In this document: positions 1-9,607 of the stretch, in pieces
How the letters are laid out: each line of letters opens with the position of its first letter
Position numbering within the stretch: the stretch's first letter is position 1
DNA from: Parietaria judaica
Taxonomy: Eukaryota > Streptophyta > Magnoliopsida > Rosales > Urticaceae
Reading direction: 5' to 3'
DNA length: 64,000 nucleotides
Assembly (NCBI GenBank): GCA_954871525.1
Contig: OX940872.1
Coordinates: 7,649,180-7,713,179 of the forward strand
The notes under the pieces: model-generated
What the model saw: only the letters and a program-made list of their open reading frames with translations
Databases searched by the model: none
Told to the model about the DNA's origin: nothing
Program-made: the position numbers and the translations under genes

Positions 1-321
1 CTCGTCGTTTTGGTGCTTCTCGTCGTCGTTTGCGCCGAGGTCTCGCTGGTGCTGACGTATATGCACCTCTGCGTGGAGGACTGGGCGTGGTGGTGGAAGT
101 CGTTCTTCGCTTCGGGCTCCGTCGCCGTCTATATCTTCCTGTACTCCATCAACTATCTGGTGTTCGATCTGCGGAACCTGAGCGGGCCCGTCTCGGCCGC
201 GCTTTACCTGGGGTACTCGCTGTTCATGGTGGTCGCGATCATGCTGGCCACCGGGACCGTGGGGTTCCTGGCGTCGTTCTGGTTCGTGCACTACCTCTTC
301 TCCTCGGTGAAGCTGGACTGA
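1..321 (+). CDS. TM9SF/nonaspanin (EMP70) family protein, C-terminal part
   Basis: This is the 3' end of a gene cut by the window edge; the frame is open from base 1 to the TGA at 319-321. The 106 visible residues are very hydrophobic, with about three membrane helices, and contain FDLRNLSGPVSAALYLGYS and GTVGFLASFWFVHYLFSSVKLD-type sequence, which is characteristic of the last helices of plant TM9SF proteins. The C-terminus ends in KLD, matching the family's KxD/E Golgi-retention signal. TM9SF proteins are nine-helix endomembrane proteins involved in protein sorting in Golgi and endosomes (family knowledge). The terminal exon has no intron here. A short GA repeat at 405-420 lies in the 3' flank. 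A MULE begins about 270 bp downstream. Confidence 0.9.
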   Translation, partial: LVVLVLLVVVCAEVSLVLTYMHLCVEDWAWWWKSFFASGSVAVYIFLYSINYLVFDLRNLSGPVSAALYLGYSLFMVVAIMLATGTVGFLASFWFVHYLFSSVKLD

Positions 322-592
322 GATGTTTTTGTTGTTGTCTGTTCATTTTTTTCTTTCTTTCTAATGTTTAATGGAGATGTGTTGCGTTTGTGTTTTGATC
401 ATTGAGAGAGAGAGAGAGAGTTGTTGTGATAGGAATAATTGGGAGCATAGTTTTGTTTTTACTATATTCTTTTAAAGGGAAAAATAGATGAAAAATGAAG
501 TTTGAAATTGAATACCGAAGAGATGTATTTGCTTTCTAATGACGTGAAACGCAAGTCACCGAGATTTACAAGATTTTGTGTGTTAAAATCTA

Positions 593-1983
593 GGGTAAAT
601 TGCGGCAGAAGTGGCCAACGTCTTGCCTTTTGGCCAATTATATGGCCAATGCCCAAAAACTGCGGCAATAGTACCCAATGTACACTAATCACGCGCGATT
701 ATAAAAATCATCTAATTAGCGAGTGCCCCGTTAACTGAGGTGCCAAGTGGCTTCTGCTGACTGTATTTTGCTTCCCATGTGTCAAAAAATTGTCCATGTG
801 GCATTGAATTAAAAATCACGAATTTAAAATGTTTTTTTTAAAAGGTTAGTAATTTTATTTGATTTAACACTTATATTAAATGCTTTCAATTATTTTACCC
901 ACACTCTGAACCTCTTCTTCGAGCTGTTCTTAGGGGTTTTCTTACCTTTATGCTTCCTTCTTCATCTTTGACAATCTTCATACTCCGCAACTCATTTGGG
1001 CGTAGTCCCGTCGTGTCTCGAACACCGGCTTCTCCCATGTTGGCGCCGGTGCCGGCACCGCGGTCCCTATCGAATGGAACGTCCCCACCTCCTTCTCCTT
1101 TTTCTTGCTGTTGAACATGTTCCTGAACGATTTGCCGTCGTCGTTGTTCGTCGGCTCTGGGAAAACACCTTGGTCTCGTTGCGCAAAATTTGGTTAGGGC
1201 TGATCTCCTGCAACGATGTTTCGGATTGGTCGGCGGCGTAGGAATTCAGCGGCGCGTAGGAATCGACGGTGTAGATACGGAGAGCGATGTCGCCCTTGAC
1301 GTTGGAGAAGAGGTCGCGCTTGTCGAGCGGGTAGCGCTGGACGACGGCGAGGGTGTCATAAGGGGGGGGGGGGGGGGGGGAGAGGGGGACGGAGGCGCCG
1401 GAGATCTTGACACGGCCGAGGAAGTTCTTGCCGTGGCGGTCTTTGTAGACGGTGACCTCGAAGGTGCGGTGGAGGAGGTCGCCGGCGCCGGCGACGGAGA
1501 AGACGAGGTTCTCGTTCCAGTGAGGGTGGAGGTTGCCGAGCTTGGTCTGCGTGCGGTGGCGCTGGTCGGCGAAGTCGACCTCGACGAAGGGGCTGGCGGA
1601 GCCGTGGGCGTACTTGGGCATGAGGTCTGTGGCATTGTGGACCTCAAAGACCACCTCCAAGACTAGTTTAGCCATGGTGGTTGGAGAGAAAGAGACGATG
1701 ATGATGATAGAGTTTGGTTCAACATCAGACTCGAAGGGAGAGAGAGAGATGGGGAGGTCCACTATTCATATTAAAAGAGTGACACGCGTTGGAAATGTGG
1801 GTCCCAATAATGAGTGAGTCACTCGCTCCGTTAACACCACGTGGCACCGTTAACCACTAATTGGACGGATTTTATAATCACTCACAATTAGAGTACATTG
1901 GGTACTATTGCCATAGTTTTTTGACATTGGTAACATAACTATCGAAGTGGCCTATTGTTGGCCACTTTTGCCGCAATTTACCC
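593..1983. mobile_element. Pack-MULE (non-autonomous Mutator-like element with captured C2-domain gene)
   Basis: The left end reads GGGTAAATTGCGGCAGAAGT and the reverse complement of the right end reads GGGTAAATTGCGGCAAAAGT. The inverted repeat continues with gaps for roughly 180 bp on each side. The element is flanked by perfect 9-bp direct repeats, TAAAATCTA, at 584-592 and 1984-1992. A 9-bp duplication with long terminal inverted repeats is diagnostic of MULEs. No transposase is encoded. The interior is a fragment of a host MCTP/FTIP gene on the minus strand, which makes it a Pack-MULE. Confidence 0.88.
930..1674 (-). pseudogene. Captured 5' fragment of an MCTP/FTIP gene (C2A domain), frameshifted
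   Basis: The minus-strand start codon at 1674 opens a C2 domain: MAKLVLEVV, then ASPFVEVDFADQRHRT, HPHWNENLVF, FEVTVYKDR, NFLGRVKI and VQRYPLDKR. These are typical of the N-terminal C2A of plant MCTP/FTIP/QUIRKY proteins, which tether ER to plasma membrane at plasmodesmata. After ETKVF the open frame diverges, but another frame continues the family's linker (KSFRNMFNSKKKEKEVGTFHSIG), so there is a frameshift near 1160-1175. A run of 19 G at 1362-1380 encodes polyproline on this strand and may also be an indel site. Later C2 domains and the C-terminal membrane region are absent. It lies wholly inside the Pack-MULE and is not expected to make a full protein. Confidence 0.85.
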
Positions 1984-2407
1984 TAAAATCTAAAACTAAT
2001 ATTAACGTCTATTAGTGCTACACTCTCCATCAAGTTTCAGTTTCTCTCAGATCTTTACGGAGAAAAAGTTCCATTTTCGGTGCTTTGATTCTTCGAGAGT
2101 TAGTTTAAACCCGAGCTATTCGACACCATCCCAATCACAGCAATCACTTTCATCTCGTCCCCAAGAATCCGTCTTTGAATATGCGAAAGCTCCCTTCGAA
2201 GCAAGCTCCTCAATGAAGAAATTCTCCTTGAATTTCAGCAACAATAATCTCTCTCTATCACGGAACCGTATGGTGAACTAGAGCATGGTTAACTGAGGCT
2301 GGTTCTTCCCCGGCCTACGGCAGGATTCCCCGGGATTCTTCTGGTGCTGCCCTGGATTGTTATCCGGTGGTAGGGTGCGAGAGTCGGCTTTCAACTCCTG
2401 GAGGTCG

Positions 2408-3724
2408 ATGATGGCTCAAACAATATCCCTGAATGCAGAGGATTTTGGTGTGGAAAATGGTAGTCTGGACTACGACAGTGAAGGAGGGGGACACACTGTT
2501 CTTCTGGGGAAGTCCCTCTCTTCCAAGAAACTCAGTAGGAATACTATCATGGCTAGTTTGAACCGTGCCTGGGACAAGCTTGGCGTCTGGACATGCTCGG
2601 AAATCAATCCTGGTACCTTCCAATTTTCCTTCAAGAATAGGAGAGACACAGAGACGGTGCTATCCCGGCGGCCGTGGACCATTCGAGGATCCCAATTCCT
2701 CATTGAGAGGTGGCCCGTCCACCTCTCACTGGACGAAGTCCGGTTCTCGACATCCCCGTACTGGGTCCGCCTGGTGGGTCTACCTCCGGCGCTTACAACC
2801 GAGCAGTCTCTCCCTAAAATCGCACGGCTTTTTGGAGAGGTAGCTGAATGCAAGGCCGGAAGAGACGCCAAATTTGCAGCGTTTGCACGGTTCAGGGTGG
2901 TTATTGACGTGACTAAGCCTCTGCACGCTGGGTTTTTTCTGGATAGGAAGAACCAATCCCCCCTTTGGGTCCAAGCCAAATACGAAAATATAGGAGGCTT
3001 TTGCTACCGCTGCGGCGTTCTCGGCCACGGGGCGATGGAATGCTTAAGCAAGGAAGATACCTGCATTGCTAAAGAGGGCGTCGAGAAGGTTCCGATGTAC
3101 GGCGATTGGATCTGTGCCGGGTCCAAAGAAGCCAACTGCTTCCTGAACAAACGGAGGCCAACGACTCTGGAGGATGTGAACACCTCCGGGAAGATTTCGG
3201 CTGAGGGTGCGAAGGAAATTAGGGATATTGGTGGGCTATTTCAAAATCCCAAGCCCATCTTTGAATGCCAAGTGGGCCAGGCCCTAGTGACCGAACATCC
3301 CTCCCTCACTCCTGATGCTCCCACTCTCCCCTCACGTGCTTTTTTAAAAGCTGGGCCCACTTCTGCTTTGGCTCTCTTGAAAAGCTTCGACGCCAACTCT
3401 CCAACACGATTTCTCCAGAGCTCCTTTATTGAAACTTTGGCCAAAACAGGGGAGATAGACTCTGATGACAGAGAGCTAGCACTCCGGCGGGGAATTGGTT
3501 CAGGGACTCTGGGCAGAAGCAAACGAAGACGGCAAGAGGCAGGGCTCACGAACCTTGTTAACACCCACGCGATGACAGAGTGTGTTGATCCTAGGACCGA
3601 GGAGGAGCAAACTTCAGTCATGATGCCGGGGGTTTCAGCTGCGGACACAACCTCGGAACAATGCAACATTCCAAGACAATATATATCGGCGGCACGCCAG
3701 TGGCGGGCTGTCCGAGAGCAATGA
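2408..3724 (+). CDS. LINE ORF1 protein (DUF4283 plus CCHC zinc knuckle)
   Basis: About 438 residues from the tandem ATG ATG at 2408/2411; an upstream TTG at 2357 keeps the frame open but is not a credible start. The N-terminal third contains LLGKSLSSKKLSRNTI, FQFSFKNRRD and RRPWTIRGSQFLIERW, matching plant DUF4283. A knuckle CYRCGVLGHGAMEC (C-X2-C-X4-H-X4-C) follows at about residues 202-215. The C-terminal half is low-conservation and basic. ORF1 proteins of this class bind the element RNA and chaperone it (family knowledge). The stop TGA overlaps the ORF2 ATG in ATGA at 3721-3724, suggesting coupled translation. Confidence 0.85.
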   Translation: MMAQTISLNAEDFGVENGSLDYDSEGGGHTVLLGKSLSSKKLSRNTIMASLNRAWDKLGVWTCSEINPGTFQFSFKNRRDTETVLSRRPWTIRGSQFLIERWPVHLSLDEVRFSTSPYWVRLVGLPPALTTEQSLPKIARLFGEVAECKAGRDAKFAAFARFRVVIDVTKPLHAGFFLDRKNQSPLWVQAKYENIGGFCYRCGVLGHGAMECLSKEDTCIAKEGVEKVPMYGDWICAGSKEANCFLNKRRPTTLEDVNTSGKISAEGAKEIRDIGGLFQNPKPIFECQVGQALVTEHPSLTPDAPTLPSRAFLKAGPTSALALLKSFDANSPTRFLQSSFIETLAKTGEIDSDDRELALRRGIGSGTLGRSKRRRQEAGLTNLVNTHAMTECVDPRTEEEQTSVMMPGVSAADTTSEQCNIPRQYISAARQWRAVREQ

Positions 3725-6700
3725 AAATCCTTTGTTGGAACGTCCGAGGATTGTGTAATCCTTGGGCGATAAGCCGCTTAAGGAGACTTATCCTTGAGCG
3801 GAATCCGGATCTTCTCTTCTTATCGGAGACGAAATTAAGAGGAGCCCGGGTTGATTGTTTGAAGTGGAAGCTTGGTTTGCCAAGCGGTTTTGGGGTACAG
3901 GCCGAAGGGCTAAGCGGGGGACTTCATATCCTTTGGAGGGACTCAATTAACGTATCAATTCGATCCTACAGCAAGCGACACATCGATGCAGTAATCAAAG
4001 ACGAGCTCGGGGTCACTTCTCGATTTACCGGTTTCTATGGAGATCCATCCGAAGGTTCACGACGCCTCTCTTGGGAACTCCTAAAGCGGCTTCACAATGG
4101 GGACGACACCCCATGGCTTTGTGTGGGGGACTTTAACGAGGTCCTCTTCGAGTTCGAACACGTTAGCCGAGCAAGGAGACGATCAACTAACATGGAGCTC
4201 TTCGCCAACACTCTCGAGGTTTGTAATCTTATGGACCTCGGTTATATTGGAGAGACCTGTACTTGGAATAATTTTCAGTGCGGAGATCGTAATATTCAAA
4301 GCCGCCTTGACCGAGCGTGTGCCAACCCGGCGTGGAAACGCGCCTTTCCGGTAGGAGAGGTGCTAGTCCTGGACTACTGGGGATCAGATCATCGCCCCCT
4401 CATCATCGACACAGGTGCGGACGCCATACCTAATCGTGATAGACTCACCACTCCGAGGAGGTGGGCATTCGAGCCCGGATGGTTAACGGACGAGGGCTGT
4501 GAACAGGTGGTGCGATCGGTGTGGGGTAGCGAGGGTGATGGCAGTGGGGACAACAACTGCGTTTCGTCTCTTATCAATTGCAAAGACGCACTACGGAACT
4601 GGGCACGGACATCCTTTGGTCACAGGGACACAAGGATTCGGCTGCTTTCGTCTCAAATTGAACGCGCTAACTTGGTGGCTTATTCCCCGGAGATTAAGAC
4701 CGAGTTAAAACGTTTGAATGCCGAGCGTGATTCTCTAATCCTCGTAGAAGACTATTACTGGAAACAGAGAGCACGGGCCGACTGGCTACATAGCGGAGAC
4801 AAGAACACGGCTTATTTTCATGCCCGTACCGTCCGAAGAAAGGCCCAAAACCAAATTAGGGGCATCTTCAACGAGTCGGGGGAGTGGATCACCTCGGATA
4901 ATGGCATCAGGGAAGTGTTCGAGCGTTACTTTACGAACATTTTCAGCTCGAATGGTGCTAAGGAGGAGGACTTTCGAGCGATCATAAGGGAGGATGTAAG
5001 CTCGATTTCGGCGGCGCAACATGATCTTACGGAAGATGTTTTCACCGGGGAAGAAGTGGACCGTGCTCTCCATTCCATGGGGCCACGCAAAGCTCCCGGG
5101 CCCGATGGCTTTCATGCTATTTTCTTCCAAAGATTTTGGTCATCGGTAGGGCCGAGAGTCCGCTCGGAATGCCTAGACGTTTTAAACGGAAGGACTAGCG
5201 CGCGCTCTTGGAACACCACGAGTCTAGTCCTTATCCCCAAGATAAAGAATCCGAAGAGCGTCAAAGACTTCCGCCCAATTAGCCTTTGCAACGTGCTTCT
5301 TAAGATCGTCACCAAAGTCGTCGCAAACCGAATCAAAGGAGCGCTCTCTTCCGTGATTTCTGAACCCCAAAGCGCCTTCGTCCCCGGAAGGCTTATTACG
5401 GACAATGCGGCGATCGCGTACGAGCTTCTACACTCCCTCAACGGGATATCAAAGAGGAAAAAGGGGGCGATGGCCCTTAAACTCGACATGAGTAAGGCGT
5501 ATGACCGGGTTGAATGGGATTTCGTTTGTGCAATGCTTACAAGGATGGGATTTGGACACCGTGTGCTATCCGTGGTAAGAGATTGTATTACGACCCCGGA
5601 ATTCGCTGTGGTCATCAATGGTCGGACCGGAGGCACAATCATTCCGAAAAGGGGCTTGCGACAAGGATGCCCACTTTCACCGTATCTTTTCCTCGTGTGT
5701 GCGGAAGGCCTTTCCGGCCTTATCCGAGGACAAGAAAGGGTGGGCCTCCTCAAAGGGTTTACATGCCGGCCTTCCGCCCCGGCGGTAACACACCTTCTCT
5801 TTGCAGACGATAGCATCCTCTTTTGCGAGGCGAACGAAGGTAGTTGCCAAGCCATTCACTCCATTTTGACAGTCTACGAGAAAGGGTCGGGGCAAGTGGT
5901 AAATTCGGAAAAATCTATGATGTGTTGTTCAAAGAACATTAACACGGAATGTGCAGCCTCTCTCTCGCGAATCCTTAACATTCCGGTGGTTAAGGAACTA
6001 GAATCTTACCTTGGACTCCCGGTTCATATAGGTAGGAACAAAGTGGCGGTGTTTAGCAAGATCACTAGTCGTGTGCAAAAACATCTTCGAGCATGGAAAG
6101 CGAAGTTGTTTTCGGCCGGGGGACGTGAGGTTCTAATCAAAGCGGTGGTCCAAGCCATCCCCACATACCTCATGAGCCTTTTCCGGTTCCCGGCAAAAGT
6201 CATTAAGGATCTCCATGGGCTTACCGCGCGGTTTTGGTGGGGCGGCTCGGAAGACAAGCGTAAAATTCACTAGAAACGGTGGGATCGCATCGCCAAGCCT
6301 AAAGCGGAAGGGGGTCTCGGCTTTAAGGACCTCGGGGCTTTTAACCGGGCTCTTGTAGGCCGGCTTACGTGGCGCATTATTCAACACCCCGAGTGCTTGC
6401 TAGCTAGAGTCCTCAAAGCGAAATATTTCCCGAACTCCACGGTGATCAATTTCGAAAGCAAAGGACACCACTCCTTCCTTTGCAAGAGCTTATGTTGGGG
6501 TCGAGACTTGGTCCGCCAAGGAACACGGTGGCAAGTCGGGGAGGGCAACATAAGAGCTTTTGGACAGGCGTGGATTCCGAGAGCCGGCGCCTTCACACCG
6601 CTCTCGGAGGACCCCAACGATGGGTTCCCTTGGAGAGTGGCAGACTTCATCGATAATGGGAGATGGAATAGGCCCTTGTTTGAAACCTTGATGATACCAT

Positions 6701-7839
6701 ACGACTTGGAGACTATTTTACGTATTCCGTTGGGAGAGGTGAACTCTCAAGACCGCCTAGCTTGGCACTTTGAAGAAAACGGGGTGTACTCGGTAAGATC
6801 GGCGTACCGGTTAGCTATGTCGATAGCTGAAGGTAGCCCATCGAGCTCGAGGGATGGCGAGTCGAAATGGTGGAGGGTAATGTGGGGCTTGGAGATCCCG
6901 GCCAAAGTCAAACACGTTGTGTGGAGAGCGTGGTCGGAAGCTCTTCCAACATATGGTGCTCTCCGGACACGAGGGGTGGGTTGCCTTCCTTTTTGTGGCT
7001 TTTGTGGGGCCCTTCCAGAGGACGCTCTCCATGCCGTATGGAGTTGCGAGAGGGCACAAGCAATTTGGGCATCTTCGTCACTACACCGGTGGGCGGAAAA
7101 AACCGGCGAAGTCCCGCTTAGGGAACTTTGCCTTAGAGCGTGCGAGGTTCTCTCCAAGACGAATATGGAATTTTTTTGCGGCTTAGTATGGGCTGCATGG
7201 ACCGATAGAAATATTCGTCTCTTTGAGAACCGGGCTAGGGCGCCGGAAGCTTGGGTCGCCGAGATTGATGAGTGGTTCACTTCGTTCAAGAAGTGCGCTC
7301 ATAGAATGTCGCCACTGAGGATGGGCAGTGCTGAGAGACCGACATCGTGGACCGGGGCGAAGGACGGAGGGTTGAAACTTAATGTTGACGCCGCTTGGGA
7401 GGAGTTTTCAGGCCGGGCAGCAGTCGCCGCTATCGTGAGAGACCACCGGGGAGCTGTTTTGGGTGTAACGGGCTCATTGGTGGAACCCGTGGACTCGGCC
7501 CTCTCCGCGGAATGCATCGCCATACGACGAGGCCTCCAATTTGCGCTTTCACAGGGCTGGAAGATCTCCATTATGGAGTCGGACTGTCTACGAGCAACGC
7601 AATTAACAAAGAGCGAGGACCGCCGTGGTCTTCAAGGTCCGATCTTAGGGGATATCCGATCCTTAGCCCACGCTATTGGTACGCCCAGCGAGTGTCGATG
7701 GATCCCAAGAGCATGTAACGAGGCGGCAAATGCCATCGCCAAACAACGCCTCACGGTCTTAACGTCCGACTCCTCGTGTTTGTATTGCCCTCAGTGGCTT
7801 GTCAAAACTGTTTCACGGGACCTTTGCGCCCAAGCTTAA
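3721..7839 (+). pseudogene. LINE ORF2 polyprotein (APE endonuclease, reverse transcriptase, zf-RVT, RNase H) with one in-frame stop
   Basis: The start at 3721 gives MKILCWNVRGL, the normal beginning of the APE endonuclease domain; an in-frame ATG at 3661 is possible. Endonuclease motifs are LFLSETKL, CVGDFNE, SRLDRA and SDHRPL. Reverse transcriptase motifs are RKAPGPDGF, FRPISLCN, SAFVPGRLITDN, KLDMSKAYDRVEW, GLRQGCPLSPYLF and the catalytic FADD. The zf-RVT segment (VWRAWSEALPT, CGFCG) and an RVT_3 RNase H (NVDAAW, AECIAI, MESDC) follow. A TAG at 6271-6273 interrupts the frame between RT and zf-RVT, where related elements have Trp. The frame is open before and after, so a single G-to-A change explains it. 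Total length would be about 1370 residues, usual for the family. Confidence 0.9.
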
Positions 7840-7891
7840 TGATATTTTCTTTTTCCCCTCAAAAAAAAAAAAAAAAAAAAAAACCCGAGCT

Positions 7892-9232
7892 TTCTAATTT
7901 CCTATAATTGCACATAGAAGATAACGACTTTTAACGGTTACTACTTCTAGTTAACGGACACGTCTTTGCCTTGTGTACGAAGTCGCTTCATAAACACGTC
8001 ATCGTACTCTTGAACATGTTCCGTCTGGTGTCACCATCCTTTGAAAACAAAGCTATAGAAGTCAACGGTAGATTGACGGCGGCATTGATTAAACCTATAA
8101 AATCGTTGAGATATTTTTCGGAACATAAACATTCATCGAGTCTCGACCTAAAAAAGTCTCCCGTGAGCTCTCAATTCTTACAGTAGAAATTAAAGGATGG
8201 ATCTCATTCAAAAGCTTTGCATAAGCAAGAGAGATCAATGGTTCATTGCATGGACAATTATGCACTAAATTCATTGCAATTAATCCTAGAAAAAAAAATG
8301 CATAAAGAAGTATTTAGTGAATTACAGATGCAGAGTCATAAGGGTGTTTAATGAAACATTTATGATTGACGTAAGAGCTCTTAAATTATTATTGTTATTA
8401 TCATTTAATTGATGTGGGAGAGAATGAACTTTTTGACATATATTTTATTCCATTACAGATGATTAAAGACTAAAGAGATTCAATCAAATTGGTCACTATT
8501 CTTCATTTAAGAGCTCTTGAAATCCTCTTTGAAAATTACTTAAGAAAGAGACCCTCCATTTATTCTCTTTCTTTAATTTGCGATTTCAATGCTAAATTAA
8601 CTATAAATTTGCATTCGGTAGTCCATTAATAACAAAATGATGCCTACCCATTCTCCGATTAGACTTCTAAAAGACGGATATGTAAGATCGTGTCAACTTC
8701 TTAGTGGGCCGGGCCCGAGTTCTTGGCCTTTCTTTTTATGCTCATGTCGTAGGGTTATTCTTTGTAATTCGGTTTTAGTTTTGCTCTTTAATTATTTAGT
8801 CGATAAGTTATCTAATTGGATTAGAAAGAAAAGAAAACCAGTTGTATAAAAAAATTTGTTCAATGTCGCCCGAAAATTGAAAACTTTTATTTTTAGGTGG
8901 CCCTATTGGCCAAAGTATAATGCAGTCTCGCATTATTAGATATATTCAATTTAAAAACAAGTGACGTTATTGGTCAAAATTTACATATGTGAAGAGCGCA
9001 TACCTTTGTATTTCTTTAAATTTGAACCCGTGACTTCTTGAAGAAGTATGTAATGAAGTTAATACTAGACCAAAAGCGGACCAAAAGCAGGCTCGGTTCC
9101 CTGAGTATGTAGGATACTAGCAGCAAGTAAGAGTAAATTTCAAAGATAAATCTAAGTTACAAAAATGACTAAATGTAAATAGACAAAATAATAATATAAA
9201 AAATAGACTAATCAGAAGAAGAAAAAAAAATA
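7892..9232. other. Intergenic, AT-rich; contains a dispersed repeat
   Basis: No gene that I can support; ORFs at 7971-8186 and 8637-8849 resemble nothing I know. About 8895-9080 (GGCCAAAGTATAATGCAGTC through TTTGAACCCGTGACTTCTTG) resembles 29830-30005 in order and content, so it is one copy of a dispersed repeat. The TTTGAACCCGTGAC motif is reminiscent of a SINE B box, but I cannot delimit an element. Confidence 0.5.
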
Positions 9233-9237
9233 TATAT

Positions 9238-9478
9238 TGTTATAAATTCACTAACTTTGCACCTTGATTGTAAGTGGTAAGAAATTTGGTGAGTGGTGTG
9301 TTTTATGGAAAAGATGATGGAGAGAAGTAAGATGTGAGTGAGATAAATGTAAGTGTAGAAATGTGAGAGGTGAATTTTATTCATCCACTTAGAGTGGTAT
9401 TTATAAGAAATTTGGAGCATACAATTGTTGACTAATATAATGTGAAAATAAATGAGCATTTCACATTTATTCATAACA
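9238..9478 (-). repeat. 3' LTR of the copia element
   Basis: The 241-bp repeat is nearly identical to 15082-15322. On the plus strand it begins TGTTATAAATTC and ends TTCATAACA, with the terminal TG/CA of LTRs. Adjacent at 9479-9491 is CTCCCCCTTGG, whose complement is a purine-rich polypurine tract, as expected next to the 3' LTR of a minus-strand element. Confidence 0.93.
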
Positions 9479-9607
9479 CTCCCCCTTGGAATGCTCATTA
9501 CAAGATTTACGTGTTCATGCTGCCTCATTAAAAACCTTACTAGGAAAAACCCAGTGGGATAAAAACCATAGTGAGGAAAAAAGAGTGCAGTCACGTAAAG
9601 CTCCCCC

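Larger units (their letters stand above)
2118..7883 (+). mobile_element. L1-type non-LTR retrotransposon (LINE), near full length
   Basis: The element has a 5' leader, ORF1, ORF2 and a terminal A tract of 23 A at 7861-7883. The 8-bp target duplication CCCGAGCT is at 2110-2117 and 7884-7891; it could extend by up to three A. Gene order is a DUF4283/CCHC ORF1, then an ORF2 with endonuclease, reverse transcriptase, zf-RVT and RNase H, as in plant L1 elements. The only obvious coding lesion I see is one in-frame stop in ORF2. It is inserted in anonymous AT-rich DNA, about 130 bp after the Pack-MULE. Confidence 0.92.

Noticed and set aside
2015..2281. ORF of 88 codons before the LINE ORF1
   Set aside because: It spans the LINE 5' insertion point at 2117/2118, mixing flank and LINE leader, and has no recognisable protein.
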